From Candidatus Berkelbacteria bacterium (GTDB lineage Bacteria > Patescibacteriota > UBA1384 > XYA2-FULL-43-10 > CAINNR01), in assembly GCA_026397235.1 (NCBI GenBank), contig JAPLVG010000012.1, positions 24,808 through 71,438 on the forward strand: a stretch of DNA of 46,631 bases, read 5' to 3'. Within the stretch, counting starts at the first letter, position 1. Each line of letters starts with the position of its first letter. The translations under genes were made by a program, and so were the position numbers. The notes under the pieces were generated by a model. It was not told where the DNA came from. It was given only the letters and a program-made list of their open reading frames with translations, and searched no databases. Of this stretch, positions 18,678 through 27,263 are shown in pieces.

Positions 18678-19661
18678 GATATTATCTTCAGTTCGTTTTC
18701 CATGAAATGCACGATGGATGTCGCGCAGGTGTTGATCCGTGACATGGGTGTAAATTTGAGTAGTTGAAACATTGGCATGACCCAAGAGTGATTGGACTGA
18801 ACGAAGATCTGCCCCATTAATCAGTAAATCAGTGGCGAAAGTGTGACGTAATGTGTGAGGAGAAACATGCTTAGTAATACCGGCAGCCTTGGCGTATTTA
18901 GCAACGATTCGTTCAATTGAACGTACCGTCAATCGATCGCCACCCAGTTTGTTAAGTATTAATTCCTCCGAATCACCAATCAATTTGATATAGCCGGCTA
19001 GTACTTCATGGGCCGAATCGGAAAGAAAGACTACTCGGACTTTGCCGCCCTTGCCACGAACGGGAATTTCGTCGCGCTCCAAATTAATATCGCCAACATT
19101 TAAATTGGCCAACTCCGAAACTCGGAGGCCAGTGGAAAATAAAAGTTCCAGTATCAGCCGATCACGCAAGCCCTTGAAACTGGAAATATTCGGCATTTTT
19201 ATTAATTCGATGATGTCATTGGCTTCAAGAAATTCAACTTTGCGTTCTTCGCTTTTAGCCAGAACGACTTTTTGCGGTGCTAGTGATGTAACTCCCTTGG
19301 TTGCCAAAAATCCTAGGAAAGCCCTAAGAGTGATGATGGAATAATTTTGTGTTGAGCGTTTCAATGGGCGACCCGATTTATCAGACAGGCGGTTTAGATA
19401 GAGGCGGTACTCCTTGACTGAGTCTTCAGTGATCAGGTCTGGTGTCATTGCGAGGTCGCTATCGGCGACCGCGGCAATCTCGTTTTTAGGATTGTCCACA
19501 GGGTCACCTTCGGAAGACTCCGCTTCGCTCGCAATGACGAGCGAAAACCAAGTTAAAAATTTTGTCAAATATCTATCATAATTCGCCACAGTTAAAAGAG
19601 ATTGGCCCTTTTCCAATTCGGTGTATTCCAAAAAATCACGTTTTAATTGCCATAAATCCAT
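18624..19661 (-). CDS. Tyrosine recombinase (XerC/XerD-like) with repeat-derived internal segment and C-terminal tail
   Basis: LRDRLILELLFSTGLRVSELANL, HTLRHTFATDLLINGADLRSVQSLLGHANVSTTQIYTHV; start at MDLWQLKRDF because longer N-terminus is encoded by repeat 19668-19753. Confidence 0.93.
   Translation of the reverse strand: MDLWQLKRDFLEYTELEKGQSLLTVANYDRYLTKFLTWFSLVIASEAESSEGDPVDNPKNEIAAVADSDLAMTPDLITEDSVKEYRLYLNRLSDKSGRPLKRSTQNYSIITLRAFLGFLATKGVTSLAPQKVVLAKSEERKVEFLEANDIIELIKMPNISSFKGLRDRLILELLFSTGLRVSELANLNVGDINLERDEIPVRGKGGKVRVVFLSDSAHEVLAGYIKLIGDSEELILNKLGGDRLTVRSIERIVAKYAKAAGITKHVSPHTLRHTFATDLLINGADLRSVQSLLGHANVSTTQIYTHVTDQHLRDIHRAFHGKRTEDNIEVSPQIIDTDGNTDKSN
19443..19539. repeat. tgtcattgcgagg...ctcgcaatgac palindromic repeat in frame inside recombinase CDS
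   Basis: Inverted ends gtcattgcgag/ctcgcaatgac; translates as VIASEAESSEGDPVDNPKNEIAAVADSDLAMT. Confidence 0.88.
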
Positions 19662-19667
19662 AATATT

Positions 19668-19753
19668 GAGGTAAGTCCACTGATCTTTGCACAGATTAGA
19701 CACAGATTTTCTTATCTGTGATTTATCAGTGTCGTTATCTGTGGGCTTACATC
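19668..19753. repeat. ORF-less 86-bp MITE-like copy of the 18159-18677 element
   Basis: Ends gaggtaagtccac / gtgggcttacatc, nearly identical to the GxxExxY element TIRs; internal atctgtg/cacagat. Confidence 0.8.
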
Positions 19754-19756
19754 TAA

Positions 19757-21091
19757 TCACTCTTCTGAAATTGGTAGTTTGTAGCGCTTTGCTAGTTCGT
19801 ATTTTACCACTCGACGATCAGAGAACGGTTCAAATTTATTTTCACCCACAGCCATAACTTCCTCCGCACCTTTGCCGGTGATAATAACAACGTCACCACG
19901 TGCTGCCACCCCAATTGCTTTGGAAATTGCTTCGTGCCGATCAAGAATTTTCCAGTAATTGGTGTTGAGTCGCCATTTACCTTTTTTACCCTTGAGTACT
20001 CCTGCCGCCACTGTATCAATGATTTCCAGCGGATCCTCATCATACGGATCTTCGTTGGTGACAAAAATCAAATCGGCAAATTTACCTGCTAATGCACCCA
20101 TAATTGGCCGCTTAGTTTTATCTCTTCGTCCGGTGGCGCCAAGAACAGCAATAATTTTTCCGCCACGTTTTGTCATTGTTTGTATGATCGTTTCGTAAAC
20201 ATTTTTCAGCGAATCGGCATTGTGGGCGTAGTCAACGATGACTTCAAAGTCTTGTTTCTGTGAAACTTTAATCCGCTCCATACGGCCGGGAACGCCAGTA
20301 ACTTTTTCCAGGCCTTTTTTGATATCATCAAACGGAATTTCACAAGCAATGCCAACTGCAATCGCGGCCAGCGCATTAGAAATATTAAACATGCCCGGAA
20401 TTTGCAGATCGATTGTAGTTTGATTTCCACCGTAAACCGCGGTAAAAATTGATCCTGTTGGGCTTTGAAGGATTTTTCTAGCGACTAAGCCGTTTTCAAC
20501 CGGTTTTTTGACTGAGTAAAAAATTTGTCGCTTATTTTTAGCACCGATAAAGGTTTCAGCGACAGCGTCATCAATATTAATAACCGCTGTTGCACTAGGG
20601 TTGTCTTTAAAAACTTTTAATTTAGCCTCGATATATTTTTCTTTGGTGCCGTGATAATCAATATGGTCATGAGAGATATTAGAGAAAACTAAAACATCAG
20701 AATTAATTCCCCAGACGCGATATTGATCAATGGCTTGGGAAGTTGTTTCTAAAATTGCATATTTACAGCCAGCGTCAATTGCTTTTCTCAAAAATCCGTT
20801 GATTACAGCTGTTGGTGGCGTGGTGACCCAGCGGGATTTTTCGGTGTGCATGGTGACAATATCGCCAATTTTGGTGTTGATAGTGGTTTCCATGGCATTT
20901 TTTTCGCCAGCCGCATCCAACACTGCCGCCACTAAATTGGCGATAGTGGTTTTGCCTTTAGTGCCGGTGATGCCAATGATTTTTATTTTTTTTGATGGGT
21001 TACCAGAAGAAAAGTTTGACAAATTGGCTTGGAGTTTATGGTATTTGTTTTTTGTTGATTGGGAGAAAAATTTCTTGATAAATTTTTTCAT
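19757..21091 (-). CDS. murE: MurE-like Mur ligase (UDP-N-acetylmuramyl-tripeptide synthetase)
   Basis: IIGITGTKGKTTIANLVAAVL, ETTSQAIDQYRVWGINSDVLVFSNISHDHIDYHGTKEKY, VDYAHNADSLKNVYE, GATGRRDKTKRPIMG. Confidence 0.92.
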   Translation of the reverse strand: MKKFIKKFFSQSTKNKYHKLQANLSNFSSGNPSKKIKIIGITGTKGKTTIANLVAAVLDAAGEKNAMETTINTKIGDIVTMHTEKSRWVTTPPTAVINGFLRKAIDAGCKYAILETTSQAIDQYRVWGINSDVLVFSNISHDHIDYHGTKEKYIEAKLKVFKDNPSATAVINIDDAVAETFIGAKNKRQIFYSVKKPVENGLVARKILQSPTGSIFTAVYGGNQTTIDLQIPGMFNISNALAAIAVGIACEIPFDDIKKGLEKVTGVPGRMERIKVSQKQDFEVIVDYAHNADSLKNVYETIIQTMTKRGGKIIAVLGATGRRDKTKRPIMGALAGKFADLIFVTNEDPYDEDPLEIIDTVAAGVLKGKKGKWRLNTNYWKILDRHEAISKAIGVAARGDVVIITGKGAEEVMAVGENKFEPFSDRRVVKYELAKRYKLPISEE

Positions 21092-21096
21092 AATAT

Positions 21097-21186
21097 TGTG
21101 GAAACCACACAGACATCAACACTGAAATAGCACAGAAAACCGAATTCTGTGTCAAATCTGCGTAACTATCTGTGTTGTTTCTTCCA
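21097..21186. repeat. acacagat-family palindromic repeat (ggaaaccacacaga...tctgtgttgtttcttcc)
   Basis: Fills the FemAB-murE intergenic gap; ends inverted. Confidence 0.8.
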
Positions 21187-21187
21187 T

Positions 21188-22093
21188 TTAATGCCTTCTA
21201 ATTAATTCCGCTATTTTAAATATTTGGTATTTGACAGGCGAGAATATCATATCCCAACTTCCAAGCGCAGTGAATTCATTGCCACCGAACTGTTTTTTGA
21301 ATCTGGTGACGCCAGCCCACGGATGCTTTTCATCATCATTTGGTGCGATTCCGAACATATCGTAGTATTTACATCCACGCTTTTTGGCTTCCTTCATAAT
21401 CTCCCAATGAAGTTTGTATGGCCCCATTTTCTCCCGCTGTTCATCACTGGATCCGCCAAACAAATAGGTGCAAATATCTTTGTAAAATACTATGATCGCC
21501 GAGGCGAGCACGGCGCCGTCAGCTGCTTTTGCGCTGAACACTTGAACATATTCTTTTGGCGAACCGATGTCAAGAAGAGTTTGGAAATAGGCGATATTGC
21601 GGTAGGTAATTTTTTGCCGTTTGGCCATGGTTTCATATAGTTTGAAAAAGTTCTCAACGCTACCTTTTTCTATTTTTACCTCATTTTTTTCAGCAACTTT
21701 AATGTTATAACGGCCCTTTTGTTTCATTTCTAGCAATATGTCTTCTTCTGATTTTGTTAGATAGATTAGCAAAGTGTGCTCAGGTTGCATCTCTTCAAAG
21801 GCCTTTTCGTAGCCGGATTTAGCCGGGTCGATGTCACCGTCGGCTTCCTCTACGGACTCCATTCGATAAAACAGAGCTTTTTCGTCTGCGGCAATTTTTT
21901 TGATTTGATCAAGGAAAATTTTCTGCATTGCCAACTTTGTCTGGTCGCGACTCATCATTGGCGAGTAAAGCATCGACCCAAGTAGTGGAATTTTCTTCTC
22001 CAGAACTAGGATATCAAAAACCCGCCAGTTCTTAGAGTAACCAGTAGCCAGTTTAAAGTTTTCCCACTCTTTGGTTTGAAAAATCGTTGCCAT
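21188..22093 (-). CDS. FemAB/FemX-family peptidoglycan interpeptide bridge protein
   Basis: MATIFQTKEWENFKLATGYSKNWRVFDILVLEKKI...KGRYNIKVAEKNEVKIEKG...GPYKLHWEIMKEAKKRGCKYYDMFGIAP; start below terminator at 22125-22152. Confidence 0.85.
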   Translation of the reverse strand: MATIFQTKEWENFKLATGYSKNWRVFDILVLEKKIPLLGSMLYSPMMSRDQTKLAMQKIFLDQIKKIAADEKALFYRMESVEEADGDIDPAKSGYEKAFEEMQPEHTLLIYLTKSEEDILLEMKQKGRYNIKVAEKNEVKIEKGSVENFFKLYETMAKRQKITYRNIAYFQTLLDIGSPKEYVQVFSAKAADGAVLASAIIVFYKDICTYLFGGSSDEQREKMGPYKLHWEIMKEAKKRGCKYYDMFGIAPNDDEKHPWAGVTRFKKQFGGNEFTALGSWDMIFSPVKYQIFKIAELIRRH

Positions 22094-22124
22094 TAGATTT
22101 AATCTAGCAAATTTGGCCGATAAA

Positions 22125-22152
22125 AAAAAGCGGTGTAACATCATTACACCGC
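22125..22152 (-). terminator. Intrinsic terminator of the 22173-22577 gene
   Basis: gcggtgtaa-catca-ttacaccgc hairpin with U-tract on minus strand. Confidence 0.85.
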
Positions 22153-22172
22153 AATTGGTTCGTTCTTGCTGC

Positions 22173-22577
22173 CTAGTGCTGCATTAGCTCTTCGCGCCGC
22201 TTTGCCTCAGAACTCCAGTTGGCGTTGGTGACAGTTGCCAACGCATCGTGAGCCGCCGCTTCAATGACACCCAACATCGGAAGTTCTTGCGATTTCATTG
22301 GGATGTTGCCGTCTGTTCCGGATGCGGACAAAACCGCCGTCCAGATTTCGCCGGCAAAGTCTGCAAGACAATCGGGGCGGCCGATGTTCATTATGACTCT
22401 GACCCGGCGCAGGACCACTGATACGACGACTCCGCACATGTCGAGGTCAATTTCCGTTCCTGCTTCCGCCAGCTTTCCCTGCAACGACTTGGCCAACTGC
22501 CATTTGACCTCCGAGTTGCCTGCTAGTCCAGGAAAGACATTGCTGGTGTCAATCGTCGTGTTGTAGGTGTCAGTCAT
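22173..22577 (-). CDS. Hypothetical protein (orphan monocistron)
   Basis: MTDTYNTTIDTSNVFPGLAGNSEVKWQ... with GGGAG SD and own terminator. Confidence 0.65.
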   Translation of the reverse strand: MTDTYNTTIDTSNVFPGLAGNSEVKWQLAKSLQGKLAEAGTEIDLDMCGVVVSVVLRRVRVIMNIGRPDCLADFAGEIWTAVLSASGTDGNIPMKSQELPMLGVIEAAAHDALATVTNANWSSEAKRREELMQH

Positions 22578-22677
22578 GATCGCACTCTCCCATTTAGGTT
22601 GAATAAAATATAGCACAAACAATAGAAAAAACAAGCAAAATCTGTTAAGATTTAGCATATGAAAAAAGAGATCAAAA

Positions 22678-22712
22678 GTAACTACACGGATTTATAACAC
22701 GGAAAATACACG
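22678..22712. repeat. acacggat-type repeat abutting tsaD start codon
   Basis: aactacacggatttataacacggaaaatacacgg-ATG. Confidence 0.65.
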
Positions 22713-22713
22713 G

Positions 22714-23937
22714 ATGAGAAATAAAGAAATTAGAATCCTTGCCATTGAAACTAGTTGTGATGAAACTGCGGCGGCAGTCATTTCTAATTGTCATTCTGAA
22801 CTTGTTTCAGAATCCAGATCCCGAAATAAATTCGGGATGACAGTTCCGGTGGTTTTGTCGAATGTTATTAGTTCGTCGGCTGATTTACACGCCAAAACTG
22901 GCGGCATCGTCCCCGAAGTTGCCAGCCGGGCGCAAATGGAGGCAATGGTTCCGGTTGTCGACGAAGCACTGGAAAAATCTAATTGCAAAATCGACGACAT
23001 CACGCATGTCGCTGTGACAAATGGCCCGGGCTTGATCGGTTCACTTTTGGTTGGTTTTAACGCCGCCAAAACCATCGCTTATGCCAAAAAATTACCATTT
23101 ATTCCAATAAATCACATCGAAGGACATATTTACTCGGCTTTCAGCAGAGAAAACAGAATCATGAATCATGAATTAAGAATTATGAATGAAACCCATAATT
23201 CAGCATTCAGTGTTCATAATTCATTTGAGTTTCCGATCCTGGCTCTTACCGTATCCGGTGGCCACACATCGCTGACCGTCATGCGCGACCATGGAGTATA
23301 TGAAACTATTGGGGAAACTATAGACGATGCTGCTGGCGAGGCTTTTGATAAAGTGGCAAAGCTTTTGGATCTCGGCTATCCTGGAGGACCGATAGTCTCA
23401 GAATTTGCCAGCAAATTCAGAGACAGAATTAAGAATAATGAATTAGGGATTATGAATGGAAACCATAATTCAGAATTCAGAACTCATAATTCAATCCGAT
23501 TCCCTCGTCCGCTAATGGATAAGCCAAATTTCAATTTCTCATTTTCTGGTCTGAAAACTGCAGTTCTAACCGAAGTGATGAAAAATGGCGCTGATAGTGA
23601 ACAGCGCAAGCAGGAGATTTGTTTTGCTTTCGAGGAAGCAGCAGTCGAGGTTCTTTGCGCCAAGGCAGTTAAAGCCGCCCGACAGTATCGCCCCAAGGGA
23701 ATCATCCTAGCAGGTGGCGTGGCGGCTAATCGCAGACTGCAAGAGGAACTAAAAAACCGCATTGACAAATATAACGACGAAGTTGAAGAGAAGTATAAAT
23801 TAGATTTTTATATGCCGGGCCCAGGCATGGCTGGTGATAATGCAGTCATGATTGGCTTGGCGGCGTACTATCACATCATCAAAGACGAAAAGTTTGAGCT
23901 ATTTGGCACCACGGTTGATTCGAATTTAGCTCTTTGA
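22714..23937 (+). CDS. tsaD: tRNA N6-adenosine threonylcarbamoyltransferase with three in-frame repeat insertions
   Basis: ILAIETSCDETAAAV, GGIVPEVASRAQMEAM, NHIEGHIYSAF, LALTVSGGHTSL, FSFSGLKTAVL, AGGVAANRRLQEEL. Confidence 0.96.
   Translation: MRNKEIRILAIETSCDETAAAVISNCHSELVSESRSRNKFGMTVPVVLSNVISSSADLHAKTGGIVPEVASRAQMEAMVPVVDEALEKSNCKIDDITHVAVTNGPGLIGSLLVGFNAAKTIAYAKKLPFIPINHIEGHIYSAFSRENRIMNHELRIMNETHNSAFSVHNSFEFPILALTVSGGHTSLTVMRDHGVYETIGETIDDAAGEAFDKVAKLLDLGYPGGPIVSEFASKFRDRIKNNELGIMNGNHNSEFRTHNSIRFPRPLMDKPNFNFSFSGLKTAVLTEVMKNGADSEQRKQEICFAFEEAAVEVLCAKAVKAARQYRPKGIILAGGVAANRRLQEELKNRIDKYNDEVEEKYKLDFYMPGPGMAGDNAVMIGLAAYYHIIKDEKFELFGTTVDSNLAL
22789..22842. repeat. tgtcattctgaacttgtttcagaatcc...cccgaaataaattcgggatgaca palindromic repeat inside tsaD (54 bp, 18 codons)
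   Basis: Inverted tgtcat/atgaca ends plus two internal hairpins; encodes CHSELVSESRSRNKFGMT. Confidence 0.9.
23150..23226. repeat. aattatgaat/attcataatt palindromic repeat inside tsaD
   Basis: Encodes ENRIMNHELRIMNETHNSAFSVHNS; related to 23427-23493. Confidence 0.85.
23427..23493. repeat. Second aattatgaat/attcataatt palindromic repeat inside tsaD
   Basis: Encodes RIKNNELGIMNGNHNSEFRTHNSI; homologous to 23150-23226. Confidence 0.85.
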
Positions 23938-23938
23938 A

Positions 23939-24066
23939 AACAGGCTAAAGCCTAGTCTACATTTTTGCAGAACAAGCTTTAGCTTGAGAAACAACAGACT
24001 AAAGTCTGGTCTACGTTTTTATTGTAGAACAAGCTTTAGCTTGTCTCCAACACGATAAATCGTGAG
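23939..24066. repeat. CANNCTAAAGNNTG-family hairpin cluster
   Basis: caggctaaagcctag, caagctttagcttg (x2), cagactaaagtctg, cacgataaatcgtg. Confidence 0.88.
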
Positions 24067-24067
24067 C

Positions 24068-24104
24068 TACAATTAAAAAAGCGGACACAACATCGTGTCC
24101 GCGA
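24068..24104 (-). terminator. Intrinsic terminator, identical in core to 24411-24445
   Basis: acaattaaaaaagcggacacaacatcgtgtccgcg: gcggacac/gtgtccgc hairpin with minus-strand U-tract. Confidence 0.85.
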
Positions 24105-24113
24105 ACGGATTCG

Positions 24114-24392
24114 TCATTTCTTGCCGGTGTGTAGTTGAGCGATATGTATCTCGATAGCGCTCTCTTCTAGTGGCGTTCCAGTCCGGACGAGCTCCTCCAG
24201 CTCACAGACTTCCTCTTCAGAAAGTTGTTGTGAGGCGAGGAACGGGAATCGATTTTCTGCTTCCTCGCACCAACGAAGGAAAGCACCCTTTGCTTCTTCG
24301 GCAGCCTCACCAAGACCAATCTCAACCATTGCGATTATTATTGATCTGGGAGGGTGATTCTCGCGTGGGTCGATTGCATGCATGGTTGTCAC
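24114..24392 (-). CDS. Hypothetical small acidic protein
   Basis: MTTMHAIDPRENHPPRSIIIAMVEIGLGEAAEEAKGAFLRWCEEAENRF...; bracketed by two identical terminators. Confidence 0.6.
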   Translation of the reverse strand: MTTMHAIDPRENHPPRSIIIAMVEIGLGEAAEEAKGAFLRWCEEAENRFPFLASQQLSEEEVCELEELVRTGTPLEESAIEIHIAQLHTGKK

Positions 24393-24410
24393 CTCGGAAT
24401 TATCATATCA

Positions 24411-24445
24411 CAATTAAAAAAGCGGACACAACATCGTGTCCGCGG
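24411..24445 (-). terminator. Intrinsic terminator of 24470-24784 gene
   Basis: acaattaaaaaagcggacacaacatcgtgtccgcg. Confidence 0.85.
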
Positions 24446-24469
24446 GAACGGTTTGCTGCCTGGTAGTAG

Positions 24470-24784
24470 TTAGAGACTGGGGAAGATAACCTCGAAGTTG
24501 CCGGCGTCGATCATGGCGAACAACTGGGCGAGGCGCTGGTTCAGTGTCTGATTGAGTGGCTCATGAAAGTCTTCAAGCCTGTCTGCCGCTTCGATAGCGG
24601 CTCGGAGGATCGCGGCCTCCAAATCGTCTTCCGGCGATGGAAACGACTTGGCATTAGCGATGAAACTCTCGTACATTTGCGGCGGTAGCGTTCGGGCGAA
24701 TCTGCTGATAAGCTTTGATTTGCCACGGCGCGCGTCAATGATCGCCTCGAGCGTCGTTCGCTTCGCTACAACAGCCTGATTCAT
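24470..24784 (-). CDS. Hypothetical small protein
   Basis: MNQAVVAKRTTLEAIIDARRGKSKLISRFARTLPPQMYESFIANAKSFPSPEDDLEAAILRAAIEAADRLEDF; own terminator. Confidence 0.6.
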   Translation of the reverse strand: MNQAVVAKRTTLEAIIDARRGKSKLISRFARTLPPQMYESFIANAKSFPSPEDDLEAAILRAAIEAADRLEDFHEPLNQTLNQRLAQLFAMIDAGNFEVIFPSL

Positions 24785-24955
24785 CTTCGGCCTCCGCGGT
24801 GGAAATAATGGATAGCCTATGCTATCCTGTGAGTAAGATGATATAACAAATTTGCGATTTTTGCAATCGCAAATAAAATTTCTAATCTCTAAATCCTAAT
24901 TTCTAAAAAATATCTAATGTCAAAAGTTTTCAAAAAAAATTGGCAACATTCCTCA

Positions 24956-24990
24956 ACTACACGGATCTTTAACACAGACTGGCACAAATA
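24956..24990. repeat. acacggat-type repeat abutting valS start
   Basis: aactacacggatctttaacacagactggcacaaataag-ATG. Confidence 0.6.
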
Positions 24991-24992
24991 AG

Positions 24993-27251
24993 ATGAAAAC
25001 ATTCAAAAAAAACTGGGAACATTTTGAAACGGAATCTAAACTCTACAACCATTGGGAGAAATCTGGATATTTTAAGCCGGAGGTAAATCCAGACGGCAAA
25101 CCATTTGTTATTGCAATTCCGCCGCCAAACGTTACGGGCAAGCTTCACATTGGCCATGCGTATGGCACAACGTTGCAAGACCTAATGATCCGCTATCATA
25201 GATTGCTCGGCGATGCCTCGCTTTATATTCCAGGCATGGATCACGCAGGAATTGCCACTCAAACTGTGGTTGATAAAAAATTGCGCAAGCAAGGCATTAA
25301 CAAAAATGAACTTGGGCGCGAGAAATTTGTTGAAGAAGTTTGGAAATGGAAAGAGGAATACGGTGGGGAAATTCTTAAACAACTTCGGGCCATCGGCGCG
25401 TCCTGTGATTGGGATCGCGAGCGTTTTACATTGGACGAAGGCCTGTCATCTGCCGTCCGAGAAGCCTTTGTACACCTCTATAAAAAAGATTTGATATATC
25501 GCGGGGAGTACATTGTAAACTGGTGTCCAAAATGCGGTACAGCCATTGCTGATGACGAAGTTGAACATGTTACGCAAAAAGCCAAACTCTATTATTTTAA
25601 ATACGACACAAACTTCCCAATAACCATCGCAACCACTCGCCCGGAAACTAAATTTGGCGACACAGCAGTTGCTGTAAACCCAGGTGATGAGCGATACAAG
25701 GAATTTATCGACAAAGAATTTGAGATAAATTTGGATGGTGTTAAGCGAACAATTAAAGTCATAGCTGATCGTGCAGTCGATAAAGAATTTGGCACCGGCG
25801 CCGTTGGTGTTACACCAAGTCACTCATTGATCGACTGGAAAATGGCTGAGGATCATGGTTTATCGAAAGTAAAAGTTATCAATGAATACGGCAAAATGAC
25901 GTCCGAAGCCGGCAGGTATGAGGGGATGAAAGTTTTAGAAGCCAGAGAAAAATTGGTTGAATATTTAAAGTCGTCAGAATTACTGGAAAAAGAAACAGAT
26001 ATCGAAAATAATCTTTCAATTTGCTACCGCTGTGGCGGAGCAATTGAACCACTTCCATCGCTCCAATGGTTTGTGAAAATGAAGCCGTTGGTCGAGAAGG
26101 CAAAAGCGGCGGTAAAGAGTGGGGAAATTGAGATTGTTCCAAAGCGCTTTGAGAAGGTGTATTTTCATTGGCTCGATAACATCCGCGACTGGTGTATTTC
26201 TCGCCAGCTTTGGTGGGGGCATCGTATACCGGTTTTCTATCGAAAATCGGCAAATTTAGAATTTAAAAATCAAAATTTAAAATTATCGAAAGATGACATC
26301 TTTGTAGGCGAAACTCCTCCAGGCAATCTCGACGATTGGGTTCAGGATGAGGATGTGTTGGATACTTGGTTTTCGTCTGGACTTTGGCCGTTTAGTACGT
26401 TGGGCTGGCCTAAAGAAACATCAGATTATAATAAATTTTATCCGACCACAGTAATGGAAACTGGCTACGATATCATTTTCTTCTGGGTTGCCAGAATGAT
26501 AATGATGGGGTTGGAGTTAACCGGAAAAATTCCATTCAAAACCGTCTATTTGCACGGTTTAGTTCGTGATGAACAGAATAGAAAAATGTCTAAGTCACTC
26601 GGTAACGTCTTGGATCCACTTGATTTGATTGCTAAATACGGCACCGACGCACTGCGGATGGCATTAATTGTTGGCTCAACTCCAGGGCAAGATGTTGCCA
26701 TTGGTGAGAGTAAAATCAAGGGTTACCGCAACTTCACCAATAAAATTTGGAACGCTTCGCGCTTTGTATCACTTCGAGTAACTGACGGTGATTTGCAAAG
26801 CGGGGAACTTGGCGAGGGAAAAATTGCTGATTTAAATATCGATGAAAAACTGTTAACAGCCGCTGACAAAAAAATACTTGGTCGCCACGAAGAAATTAAA
26901 AAAACAGTGACGGCTCACATTAACAAATTTCAATTCTCCCTTGCTGGAGAAGAGCTTTATGAGTACTTTTGGCATGAGTTTTGCGACGAATATATTGAAG
27001 CATCTAAGGATCAGCTAGGCTCTGTCATTGCGAGGAAGAATGACGAAGCAATCTTAAAAAAAGAGATTGCCGCGCCCGAAGGGCTCGCAATGACAAACAA
27101 TACTAAAAAAATTCTGATTAAAATACTAAGTGAATCGTTAGTTCTAATGCATCCGTACATCCCATTCGTCACCGATGCCGTTTGGCAGGAACTGCGGGAA
27201 TTTGTCCCCGACCTCGCCGATTCGATTATGATTTCAAATTGGCTTAAATAA
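24993..27251 (+). CDS. valS: Valyl-tRNA synthetase
   Basis: PPPNVTGKLHIGHAYGTTLQDLMIRYHRL (HIGH), GRKMSKSLGN-type NRKMSKSLGNVLDPLDLI (KMSKS), ETGYDIIFFWVARMIMMG. Confidence 0.96.
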   Translation: MKTFKKNWEHFETESKLYNHWEKSGYFKPEVNPDGKPFVIAIPPPNVTGKLHIGHAYGTTLQDLMIRYHRLLGDASLYIPGMDHAGIATQTVVDKKLRKQGINKNELGREKFVEEVWKWKEEYGGEILKQLRAIGASCDWDRERFTLDEGLSSAVREAFVHLYKKDLIYRGEYIVNWCPKCGTAIADDEVEHVTQKAKLYYFKYDTNFPITIATTRPETKFGDTAVAVNPGDERYKEFIDKEFEINLDGVKRTIKVIADRAVDKEFGTGAVGVTPSHSLIDWKMAEDHGLSKVKVINEYGKMTSEAGRYEGMKVLEAREKLVEYLKSSELLEKETDIENNLSICYRCGGAIEPLPSLQWFVKMKPLVEKAKAAVKSGEIEIVPKRFEKVYFHWLDNIRDWCISRQLWWGHRIPVFYRKSANLEFKNQNLKLSKDDIFVGETPPGNLDDWVQDEDVLDTWFSSGLWPFSTLGWPKETSDYNKFYPTTVMETGYDIIFFWVARMIMMGLELTGKIPFKTVYLHGLVRDEQNRKMSKSLGNVLDPLDLIAKYGTDALRMALIVGSTPGQDVAIGESKIKGYRNFTNKIWNASRFVSLRVTDGDLQSGELGEGKIADLNIDEKLLTAADKKILGRHEEIKKTVTAHINKFQFSLAGEELYEYFWHEFCDEYIEASKDQLGSVIARKNDEAILKKEIAAPEGLAMTNNTKKILIKILSESLVLMHPYIPFVTDAVWQELREFVPDLADSIMISNWLK
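27023..27095. repeat. tgtcattgcgagg...cgcaatgaca repeat in frame inside valS
   Basis: Inverted ends; encodes LGSVIARKNDEAILKKEIAAPEGLAMTNN. Confidence 0.88.
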
Positions 27252-27263
27252 TTTTTTTGTAAT

